Source of the DNA: Argyresthia goedartella
Taxonomy: Eukaryota; Arthropoda; Insecta; Lepidoptera; Argyresthiidae
Length of the DNA: 64,000 nt
Reading direction: 5' to 3'
Assembly: GCA_949825045.1 (NCBI GenBank)
Contig: OX463820.1
Coordinates: forward strand, 6,584,501 to 6,648,500
Shown here: piece by piece, positions 55,282 to 64,000 of the stretch
Layout of the letters: every line of letters begins with the position of its first letter
Numbering within the stretch: position 1 is the stretch's first letter
The notes under the pieces: model-generated
Databases searched by the model: none
What the model saw: only the letters and a program-made list of their open reading frames with translations
What the model was told of the DNA's origin: nothing
Position numbers and translations under genes: made by a program

Positions 55282-58200
55282 ATGTCTTCACAAAATACTT
55301 CCAGAATGAAGATCCCTAAAAGTGAGAGTGAATATAACATGAAATCAATAAAGTTTCTTTTGTTGAGTATCACGACAATGTTCATAGTAAGTATTGGTTT
55401 ATTTATTACTCCAAGATGTCAGTCTAGCGCAAATTCATGAAAATCTAGAATAAGTTTCCACCGAGGTTTCAATTGAGCGAAACCGTAACACAAGAAGCAG
55501 CAGCGTAAAGATAGCAAAGTTCCGATAAATGAAATGAACCAACTAGCTTATCTCCAGGCAGTACTTTCCCTGAATGCTTAATTTCCCTGAATGCGCCAAT
55601 AAATCAACCAAGAGATAAGAAGGCAACTCCATATTGCCCATATCCGATTTGGCTATACAATGGGCTCAACTATGTTTCTACCACCTCGTCTGGGAAAATC
55701 TTTGTAACATTTTTTGCATTGGACTTTAGTATTGCACGGTAAATTATGAGTGAAAATATGTTTATGAAATGTAAGGTATGCTGTTTTTATTCATTATCTC
55801 CGGTAGCCATATGTTTGTATCTGAAGCTTGGAATTTGAATCGCTTTTGAAAATTTTAACAATTACAACACGATTATTTGATACGACCTAACTTTTATTAC
55901 GACTTTGCATGTTAATGCCATGATATTTATGATAACATGATAAGGCTAGGGGTTTACCGGCTGGACGCAATGGGTCTTGAAGGAGTTGGAAATGTTACGT
56001 GAAACTTCCAGATAATAGCCGGTCTCATGATCGTCCTTGGTCTCTCGGTCTACTCCCGCTACCACAACCTGAGCTTCCTCGTGGAGAGTGCCAGGAGTGG
56101 GAGACTGTTCACCCCCTCCATCCTGATAGTCTTGCTGGGCATGGCGATGCTCATCGTGACGTCTTTCGGATTCTTCGGAAGTTTGAAGGAGAGCACTTGC
56201 ATGGTTAATTTGGTAAGCGATCCTAGTACGACAACTGCTGTAAGAGTAAGATATTCGTCCCTTATACCCCGTTAAAAAAGATTTATAGGTTTCCGTTCAA
56301 AGAATAGTCAGTTAGACTGATACTAACGAATAAACTATAGATAATGTGAGATGCCGCATGGTCTTAAAGCATGTAATAACATCAAATTTCGTGAATTGTA
56401 ATGGAAGCAATCGTTAAACTATACTGTTAGCTGTAAGGATTAATGTTTCGTCTCGATGTAGTCTCACTCATTAGATTATTCTGACAAATCTTCCACCCCT
56501 ATAGTTTATTAATTTTTATAGCGTCACCTTTGATCGCGCCGCCGTGCCGCGTTACTGCTCTTTTCAAAGAGCTCCAACACTCACTCAAAGGTGGCCGCCG
56601 CCGCCAGAGTAACAAAGGTATTTTTTTTCATTACTTCATCATTGGTTATTTCCAGTACGCCCTGGTCCTCTTCCTAGTGTTCATTGTGGAACTGGTTCTG
56701 GTCTGCGTGTCCTTCAAGACTGACCCAGCAGCCCTGATGGAGTATATCGAAATACCCGTGGAGTATTATACTACCGACTCAGAGGTGCAGGCTGAAATGG
56801 ACTTCATGCAGAGTTCGGTAAGACTACGGAGTGTATTATGATAAAAAGTAAAAACTTACTTGAACAAAAATCTGACTACGTTGATTCGATTTTGTTAATG
56901 GGAAAATAACCCTAGCAAAACGACTCATCTGCAGTAAATGTTCTTCATCGGTCCCTCAATACTCAAAATCACACATGCCGTTGATTTTTCTCAGCAGGAC
57001 AATAGAGGGTCAGATCATATCTTTGGAGTATCTGTCAGCTACCAAGACCATCATTGTTATCATATCAGCTCACTGCTGGGCATAGTACTCTCCCAAGGAC
57101 AGGTTATACTTCTGACTAATCTGCCGATGATATCATTCCAGCTCAACTGTTGCGGCAGCGACTCGTATGTCGACTATGTGGGCCAGGAGTTCAGCTCCAA
57201 CCACTCGACAGTTGTCGCTTCCACCGATATTGAGGGCGACCATATCTCCATTGTGCTACCCAAGTTCGTACTCACTCAATGAGTTCATGGCCTGTCTCAA
57301 GAAGTCCCTATAAGCTCTATGTGACAGGTTTTACATACAAAATACATTATTTATCTGTTCAATAGGGCTTATCGGGACTTCTTGAAACAGGCCCTTAGTA
57401 TAAATAATAATAATAATAATAATAATTATGGACACTATTTAGACACATTGATCTAGCCCCAAACTAGGATTCCCTGTATCTTGGGTACTAGACAACGATA
57501 CACATACTTATAAAGATAAATATTATACTTAGATAGATAAACAACCATGACTAGGGTACAAACATCCGTCCTCATCAAACAAATATTTGCCCCCACCGGG
57601 ACTCGAACCCGAGACCCTTGGCTTTGTAGGCTGGGTTACTGCCGACTCGGCCATTCGGGTCGTCCAATAGTTATCGCAATAGAAGGACGGCTCTAGTTGA
57701 AATTAAAGTCACTAGACTTTAACGACAAACTATAGCCACATTCACTAAGTAATTTTGCCGGAATTATGTGGAGCAAGAAAATTGTACAAAATAAATTGGA
57801 TTTTGGGTCCGAGCAGCCGACCTACTAGTATGGAGAAGTGAAAAATAAAGTTGACTAATCAAATCGGTTTCTTTGAGAAAGTGGTTCAGAATGATGTCTC
57901 TAACAATCCCCTAAAATATTACTACACCTTTTCAGAAATTTACTTACGATATTCAAACTCTCCACAAAATACCGGCGAAGGACTAAATTAAAACAAAGTG
58001 AACCTGACTACCAGGTGGTCCTGGATGCAATACGGCAAGAATAAGAGCGGCTCCAGCAATTATTTTCTGCCACTGAGAGGGTCTAGGAAAACGAATCCAT
58101 CGCCCTCCGCAGCGCCCCCAGCTCTCTCACGGGTGTCTGTGAGATTATAGCTTCTAGGAGGATATTCGAAGCTGAACTCGATAGCCATGGGCAGATAAAA

Positions 58201-59435
58201 ATGGAACCCACGTAGACCTACGTAAAGCACCTATGTAATTCTGGAATAATTTTAGATCCTTTTGTCCAGATCCTGTTGTTCTCACTACGGCAACGCCATC
58301 TGCACTCACATAAGGACCAACGGCTGCAAGACTGCACTGGTGAATGTTGTGGTGCAGAACTCCAGCATTCTGGGTGTTTTGGGTGTATCTATCATGTTCA
58401 TACAGGTGGGAAAGAGGGGGTTATTTAGGACAGAACATAAGTACCTACAGTGAGAAATGAAATGGCTAGCCTACAAAATAAATTAGACTAGCTGATTCCG
58501 TTTCTATTGCACTATTTTAGAGATTGTAGAGTTTAATGGATATGTGGATGTATACTTAAGACATCGTCTAAGCCGTGTCTACCTCTAAACAAATGTCAAA
58601 CGTAGAACATATTTATGGTTCCGTACCCGAAGGATTCCAAACGGGACCCTATAGGCCATCGCTGACTATACGATTAAGCTCCCACCCGATAAAATATGTT
58701 CATTCAAATATGGGTTTTAGGTTGTGCTCTGAAGGTGTATTCGACAGAGCACTATAATGGCCTGAAATATTAACTCAAATACCTATTTGAGTGAATATTT
58801 CAGGCCAAGTGGGAGCGGGGTCGTATAAGTCAGCAATTGCCTTATTACTAAGCCTCCGGTGTCCGTCCGTCTGTCTGTCAGCGGGCTGTATCTCGTGAAC
58901 AGTGAATAGGTAGTGAGTTGAAATGTTCACAGTATGTGGAATTCCGTTGCCGCTGCAGTAGCAAATAACGAAACACAAGCGCTTTTAAAAATTAAAGAGG
59001 GTCCCCATACAAGAGACGTGTTCTTAGTGTTTTTCTTGTACGATGGTACGGAACCCTTCGTGTGGGAGACCCGACTCGCACTTGACCGATTTTTGTTTAT
59101 AAACATTTTGCAAACAGAAGTATTTCAATACGACTGAATATTCAGAATTCAACCAAAGTAAGAAAGTTTATAGTCTGTTAATGCAGCAGTTATTGCATGC
59201 TGTATTCTATTAAAAAACATACAAGAATAACAGCTAATCTCCAACTATCCCCCAGGTCCTCGGAATAACCTTCGCCTTACTTCTCGCCCGCTGCATCAGG
59301 AAGATGAAGAGTGAGAAGGCACTCATGAGATGGAAGATTTGCGAGCAGAAGATCCTTGCTCGTCAGTCGGAGGAGAAGAAGGAAGACCAAATGCCCGTAA
59401 TCTACATTGGGCATGCCGACTCCAGCAGGGCTTGA
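55282..59435 (+). CDS. Tetraspanin 4 (six exons, 301 aa)
   Basis: Four-pass membrane protein. Exons: 55282-55386, 56012-56212, 56656-56817, 57142-57263, 58270-58405, 59256-59435; joined 906 nt. The loop has CCG (159-161), P-K-S-C-C (196-200), Cys208 and Cys216, and a sequon N-H-S at 176. The fourth exon of Tsp-3 is split in two here: the donor CCCAA|GTTCGT at 57264 joins ATCCTG at 58270 and rebuilds P-K-S-C-C, matching P-x-S-C-C in the other three. A GTACTC donor with an acceptor at 58255 also keeps frame but spoils that motif. The tail of about 50 residues (KSEKALMRWKICEQKILARQ ... PVIYIGHADSSRA) resembles that of Tsp-3. The N-terminus is longer than in the others; an inner ATG at 55339 (MKSIKFLLLS) is a possible alternative start. 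Poly(A) signals AATAAA at 59483 and 59902. Confidence 0.88.
57289..57393. mobile_element. 105-bp foldback element in the extra intron of Tsp-4
   Basis: The left arm GGCCTGTCTCAAGAAGTCCC (57289-57308, continuing TATAAGC) pairs with GGGACTTCTTGAAACAGGCC (57374-57393) with one mismatch, then further with GCTTAT. The centre is about 50 bp, AT-rich. It starts 25 bp after the unusual GTTCGT donor. Confidence 0.8.
57402..57665 (-). mobile_element. tRNA-derived SINE (family 2), full-length
   Basis: On the - strand the head reads ACCCGAATGGCCGAGTCGGC (A-box TGGCCGAGTCGG) and, about 30 nt on, CTCGGGTTCGAGTCCCGGTG (B-box). The body is shared with 32790-32992 and the tail is (TTA)n, the TAATAATAA run at 57402-57426. 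Intron 4 of Tsp-4. Confidence 0.85.
58605..59115 (+). repeat. Widespread insect repeat, split by a MITE
   Basis: TTATGGTTCCGTACCCGAAG (58612) through CGGGACCCTATA, then resumes at 58842 with TTATTACTAAGCCTCCGGTG, TCCGTCCGTCTGTCTGTCAG and GGGCTGTATCTCGTGAACAG. It ends near CGACTCGCACTTGACCGATT. Same kind as 45195-45420. Intron 5 of Tsp-4. Confidence 0.65.
58654..58841. mobile_element. 188-bp MITE with a nested perfect-loop palindrome
   Basis: The left end GGCCATCGCTGACTATACGA and the reverse complement of the right end (GGCAATTGCTGACTTATACGA-like, 58815-58841) match over about 30 bp with a few differences. TA-rich flanks (CCCTATA and TTATTA) suggest a Tc1/mariner-like TA target. Inside, 58758-58806 is a palindrome: GGCCTGAAATATTAACTCAA (58758-58777) against its reverse complement with two mismatches and a 2-nt loop. 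Confidence 0.65.
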
Positions 59436-59969
59436 GTGAGCTGGTTTGGGAGATGGGTAATGCAATCCTTGCTCTTTAGAAAAATAAAGCAAAGGTTGTA
59501 AAAAAACAGTTTGCCAGTTTGAGAATACCGATTTGATGTTTAGAAAAAATATTAATCAAATTTGTGATAAAATCTCATTTTATTTGCGTAGATTCTAGTT
59601 GGCACCCCTGTATAGAAGGCAAGTTCTTGTAATTATTTAGATTTGAGAATTAATTCTTATGTTCACATCAGTATTGCAAGGTTTTAGGCCTAGGGATTCA
59701 GTATTAAAAACTCGTAATTCAAACATGTCTGTAAATATGTACATTTATTTAACAATTATCTTTTTTATGTACCTAACTATTTATATATACAATATTTATG
59801 ATTGATCTGTAGTACAGCTGCTAGATAAGATATCGCCTATTGTTCTATATTGGTAGAACTATGCTAATCATTCTCTATACTATAATATGCATCCAGTGTA
59901 AAATAAATGTTTCTGTTTAATTTCCTTTTCATTCTTATTTATTCTGACTTCCTATATCCTTAGTTGCAG

Positions 59970-60026
59970 CACAGATACTATAATACTATACAGTATACAC
60001 AGATACTATAATACTATACAGTATAC
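59970..60026. repeat. 28-bp tandem duplication
   Basis: ACAGATACTATAATACTATA (plus CAGTATAC) occurs twice head to tail between TAGTTGCAG and CAGTTGCAG. Lies between Tsp-4 and ALKBH4. Confidence 0.85.
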
Positions 60027-60404
60027 AGTTGCAGGAACAATCATAAAATTTTAAAGTCCCGCTAAACGCTGTAACTTCATAGCGTGTGGACTGTCATGAA
60101 CATTAAGTACTCAGAAATAAGAACCATGTTTTATCAAAAGAACAAAAAATATATGGAACTCACATGCCATTAGCGTTTTGCAGGGGCCTTAAATTTTAAA
60201 GATTATTTCTGCAACTGGCTGTTAACCTTTCGAGTCCTGGACCTGGTTATAAGGCATCGTGATTTTGAACCTCAGGCCATTTTAATGAATTCAAAACCTT
60301 TAACGGAGGGGTTAAGGAATTATTATACCTTGGACACCAGATTAATTATTGAAAATTTATCAAAATATTAATTTACATTTCTGTAAAATTTGGTCTTCTG
60401 AATC

Positions 60405-61749
60405 CTACTCTTTGTTCTTAATCTGATGATCAAAGAACTGTTTGCCCTTTTTCCGTACAACATCTCCTATATCCTTGTGGTTGCCGTTGGTCATATATGT
60501 TGGGGTGAACTCACGGTAGGCAATGCAAACTCTCCGAGCCAAGATATCTTCGCGCAGGATGAAGTGCTCCCAATGGTATCTAGACTCGCCGTACAGCACT
60601 GCCAGTGATCTCCTGTATTGAGCATATAATTATTTTTTAATTAATATCCCCCTTATCGACACTCTGAGCCACAGTTATAATCGAGGAGATGAAATATCTC
60701 TATTTTTTGTTTAGCAGAAGATCCAACTAATCATTTAACATCTATGTGTTAATTTCCGATTAATACTACAGGATTTCACAATGACTTATCTTTCTACCAT
60801 AAAATCTATTCCAATGTATATTGTTGATAGAGGCACGAAAATACCCCCGATTCTACCAAGGTAATACAGCTAGTCTATTAAGACATATGGTTTTGAAGAC
60901 ACAGAATTGGAGTTTGAGACACCTCACCAAATGGAGTTTGAGACACCACAATATGAATTCTAGGTTAAGTATAGTTTGTGTTGATTTAACTTACCTTGGC
61001 ATTGGAAGTCTAACAATGATGTTGGAATAGTTAGTAGGTTTACAGATTTCATAAGCACTTTCCTGTGTTGGTTCATAATTTGTGTTAATACTACCATCAG
61101 GTAAAACAACTGGAATATATTGTTCTGCATCTTGTAAATTATACTTTGATGTATCTCCAAGATATGGGGTCATAGTCAGAATTGTATCAGAAAGCAGGTT
61201 TACAGTGACAACTCTCTCTCCCCACACCCAACAATCATCAATATGAGGGTCTATTGAAGCGCCCTTTCTAGGGTCATACTCTAGAGAACATTGCTCAATG
61301 GTTTCATATCCTTTCATGATACTAACTTTGTTGAACCGGTCTTGTAGGAACTTAGTGCATTCAGGAAAGCCTTCGAACTTTCCGGGGACCATCTTACGCT
61401 TTTTGAAATTAGTCTTCGGACCATAGTTTTGCTTTTTACGTCCGCTTTGAGACGCATCCCACGGAATTTCATCGAGGTTTTTCATCAAAGCTTCTTCTTC
61501 ATTTTCGGTGATAAAATCAAGTTGAATGAAAACTCCTGGGTAGTCTATTGATTCTCCCTCGTGGTTGGGATGTTGTTTGTACAATTCCATGTCCCAGCCG
61601 CTCCAGGCTTTGTTGCAAAATGGACAATAAACATAACCTCTTTGTTTATCGAGTGTAAGATTCAGTTTCAAGCTTTCAGCGCCGTGTTGGGTTTCACAAA
61701 TAAGACACGTTCTCGTACCTTTGCAGCCACAAGGCCGTGGTATCGTCAT
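60405..61749 (-). CDS. ALKBH4: ALKBH4-type Fe(II)/2-oxoglutarate dioxygenase (two exons, 320 aa)
   Basis: ALKBH4 is an AlkB-family oxygenase; in mammals it is reported to remove a methyl group from actin lysine 84. Exons on the - strand: 61749-60995 and 60612-60405, joined by a GTAAGT/ATACAG intron; joined 963 nt. The N-terminus has the ALKBH4 hallmark CGCKGTRTCLICE (residues 7-19) and a second C-x-x-C (YCPFC, 42-45), so a zinc site is possible. The catalytic core shows SIDPHIDDCW with the H-x-D iron ligands at 169 and 171. The junction restores LPMPRRSLAVLYGESRYHWE, and the distal His is 268 (WEHFI), followed by ARRVCIAYREFTP with a candidate 2-oxoglutarate Arg. Length is close to vertebrate ALKBH4 (about 300). 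The - strand poly(A) signal is at 59938-59943. The gene runs toward Tsp-4. Confidence 0.93.
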
Positions 61750-61940
61750 GGTTTTTTAAAGTGTTTCACTGTACATATTTTAATGTTATTTATTTATACT
61801 TGCAGTCCTCGCGACAGGCCGCAATCCTCATGTAAAGTATCTTATTATAAGACTGTGGTTCTCATTGCCAGGACTTGACATTGACATTGACACAGTGGCT
61901 TTTGTTTTGTTTCGGTGCGGTGATGCACAGACAGACTTAG

Positions 61941-63719
61941 ACAGTGCCACAAAGCTTTCTGATCGCGTCGCTGTGTGTGGTCGAATTTAGTGTTGCCGCG
62001 CTACATAGAATTTCCACGGTTGTAGGGTAAAAATGCCATAATTAAAAATAAGTGCGTAAATAATAATAATTGCGAATTTTTCATATTTACCCTTATATTT
62101 ATCTATATGATTGTCTCAATGATTATAATTATTGATTATCATAATAATATAATTATAATCCTGTAATTATATCATGTAGACAATCATCTGCGAAATCATA
62201 GGTCACTTCGTCTGAATCACTGCTTTCACTTCCACTATCACTTTCTAAATTTACGATAAATGGTTCATCTAAATAAATGTCTTTTTTTAGGTACTCATTT
62301 TCGATGTTCTTTACATGGGCACAGTATTTTTGCCATTCTGCTGCTGATATTTTGTTAAATGCTTCTGCAACTAACTGCGGCATTTCAGCCTTTGACTTTC
62401 CAATGTTATGTTCTGCAACATGACGTTTCATTGAACTGCAAATCATTTATATTGCGTTTAAATCGTAATGATAGGGGGGGTGGGCAATCTAAGGACAGTG
62501 TGCCCATTGTCTCTTAGTAAATTATCAATTTCATATTGTTTTGCTGGTCTGTGCCTTTTTATTAATTCATACAGTTGGGGTTTAGTGAAACTTTCATTGA
62601 ACTCCACATTATTTTCAGTAAGCCATTTCTGCATATCTGCTTTTTTAGTATATGAATTAGGGCATTTGTTAATACAAATACTGTGGTAAGGAGCGTTATC
62701 CATTACAATTAAAGTGTCTGTTTGTAAATTAGGCAGCAATTTTTCTGTTACCCATTTTTTGAAATTGCTATAATTCATTTCGTCATGGTAATCGCCACTT
62801 TTAGTGTTCGATTTAAAAACAGGTAATGCATTCTCAACAAACCCTGTTTCTCCCCCCGCATGAACTATAATCCATCTATTTCCTTTTGATACAGGATTCA
62901 AAATACCGTCAACATCATTACTTTGCCAACAGCGACCAGCCGTGTGTGACGAGTGTATAAAAGTCTCATCCAGAAATATTACAGGCTTTTTTTCACCGCA
63001 TTCGTTTTGCTTTATTTTATGCAGATAAGATGCCCGTAAAGCAGATATATCATTGCGCTCAATGAGGACTTTTCTATCGGATTGCGTTTTCTTGTATCGA
63101 AAACCAATTTCACGCAATAACTTTCTGAGGGTTTCACGACTAGCATTAAAATTGATTTCGTCTCGTAGAACATTCAGTAATTTTGGGATGGTGAATTTTT
63201 CTTCTGATGACACCGAGGTCAAAATCATCAATTTCTATCTTCCCCTTGGTTCTAGTCCTTTTTTTCCCTGGAGTAGAAATTTTTGAGACAGTAGCATCAA
63301 CCTGTTTTTGTTCTTTAACTGATCGTCCTACAAACCGTTCACTTACACCTACAAAATAGAACACAAGTACTTGTAGGAACCATGTCATCGACTACTGACA
63401 AGAAATGGGTGATTCATAGAACAACAACTGGTAACATTAACCTGTAGCAGCAGCAACTCGTTCATACAATTGTTCAAATGGTATTATCAGCGCATTTAAA
63501 CGTTTCTCTTCCTGCATAAAAGCTAAAAAAAAAAAAGTGTTTCTCGCGGCACTGTTCAATGCTTTCGGCATTATTTATATCAATACAACGATAAAATAAT
63601 GAATAAAACACCAAGCGCTGTGCACAACAACAAACTTGACATGACAACATTATGACATTTCAAAATGACATTACGTAGTACCAGTTTCGCCACCGGATCA
63701 GATAACTTTGTGGCGCTGT
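61941..63719 (-). mobile_element. IS630/Tc1-mariner transposon with wide D-E spacing
   Basis: Inverted ends ACAGTGCCACAAAGCTTTCT (61941-) and ACAGCGCCACAAAGTTATCT (reverse complement of 63719 downward) match at 21 of 24 bases. TA is present just outside on the right (63719-63720) and two to three bases out on the left (61938-61939), so the exact border is uncertain by a base or two. 1779 bp, one transposase gene on the - strand. Inserted 192 bp upstream of the ALKBH4 ATG, in the same orientation. Confidence 0.85.
62153..63517 (-). pseudogene. DD-wide-E transposase with an intron, three lesions
   Basis: Exon 1 (63517-63442) encodes MQEEKRLNALIIPFEQLYER VAAATG and exon 2 starts at 63348, giving ATGVSERFVGRSVKEQ across a GTTAAT/TTTGTAG intron. 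Exon 2 then has KIDDFD-like KIEIDDFDLGVIRRKI, a helical NFNASRETLRKLLREIGFRY, Asp 1 in PVIFLDETFIH and Asp 2 in LIVMDNAPYHS. The end of the domain should read PPYHYDLNAIE. Lesions: a deletion with frameshift near 63200 (after RRKIH), a frameshift in the C-run at 62474-62480, and TAA where the catalytic Glu codon belongs (about 62449). I count about 81 residues from the second Asp to that position, close to the group described as DD82E. The C-terminus is acidic (ESDSGSESSDSDEV). Confidence 0.8.
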
Positions 63720-64000
63720 AATAAGATATGCGGTGATGGACCTTAGTTGACATATGTTGTCATTTGTTTGACTTGACACATATAGCCATGTATAGCCACA
63801 GAGTGTTCTGAGGGTATAGCCAAGAAGCTTAGGGACGATTCGCGACGACTACATAACACGTATCATCATAGAGTACATTATTAGTCTTGATACGTATCAT
63901 CATGCCTGTGTGTCGTCGCGCGAGGTCGCGCTGCGTACACATTCGCAAACCGTTCACCGTCTAGTTCGCGCTCGAGTCTGGCTGGACGAGAATGGACGGC
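63720..64000. other. No gene seen
   Basis: Contains a direct repeat ACGTATCATCAT (about 63859 and 63893) and a more GC-rich end (CGTCGCGCGAGGTCGCGCTG). Nothing assignable. Confidence 0.4.

Noticed and set aside
57590..57665. tRNA gene on the - strand
   Set aside because: Good A and B boxes, but attached to the family 2 SINE body with a (TTA)n tail.
58255..58269. Alternative acceptor for Tsp-4 exon 5 paired with a GTACTC donor
   Set aside because: Also keeps frame, but inserts residues before SCC and destroys the P-x-S-C-C motif shared by the other three genes; kept only as a possible isoform.

Overview
This is a window of eukaryotic, insect-type nuclear DNA, most likely from a moth or butterfly. 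Coding exons are short and bounded by GT/AG introns. The background is AT-rich and crowded with non-LTR retrotransposons, tRNA-derived SINEs, a DD37D (maT-type) mariner and small foldback elements. Lepidoptera is an inference from that repeat mix, not proven.

Host genes. Four complete tetraspanin genes lie head to tail on the + strand: Tsp-1 (10760-29026, 235 aa), Tsp-2 (30122-34930, 242 aa), Tsp-3 (44269-54018, 289 aa) and Tsp-4 (55282-59435, 301 aa). I assembled each exon by exon; every junction keeps frame and every protein has four membrane segments, a CCG motif, a P-x-S-C-C motif and six loop cysteines. Tsp-1/Tsp-2 (short tails) and Tsp-3/Tsp-4 (tails of about 45 residues) form two pairs, as expected from tandem duplication. 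Convergent to Tsp-4 is an ALKBH4-type 2-oxoglutarate dioxygenase gene on the - strand (60405-61749, two exons, 320 aa).

Repeat layout. 1-4825: three LTRs of a gypsy-like element (- strand) in a tandem chain, inserted in a LINE fragment. 4826-10759: LINE wreckage, including a Jockey-type reverse transcriptase. 11390-25192: the 13.8-kb second intron of Tsp-1, holding a THAP-domain relic, two long copies of a CR1/Jockey-group LINE ('LINE-A'), another reverse transcriptase relic, a TTAA-flanked foldback element and an unclassified 1.1-kb insertion. 31.4-33.0 kb: LINE-A and SINE copies in Tsp-2. 34.9-44.2 kb: intergenic repeats, including a GC-rich block of unknown origin. 47.9-50.5 kb: a three-level nest (LINE-A, mariner, second LINE) in intron 1 of Tsp-3. 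57.3-59.1 kb: small foldback elements and a SINE in Tsp-4. 61.9-63.7 kb: an intron-containing IS630/Tc1-mariner transposon with a very wide D-to-E spacing, ending 192 bp upstream of the ALKBH4 start codon.

The tetraspanins would act as membrane scaffold proteins; nothing in the sequence shows their partners. The transposons all carry visible lesions except the mariner, whose reading frame is broken only by a later LINE insertion.
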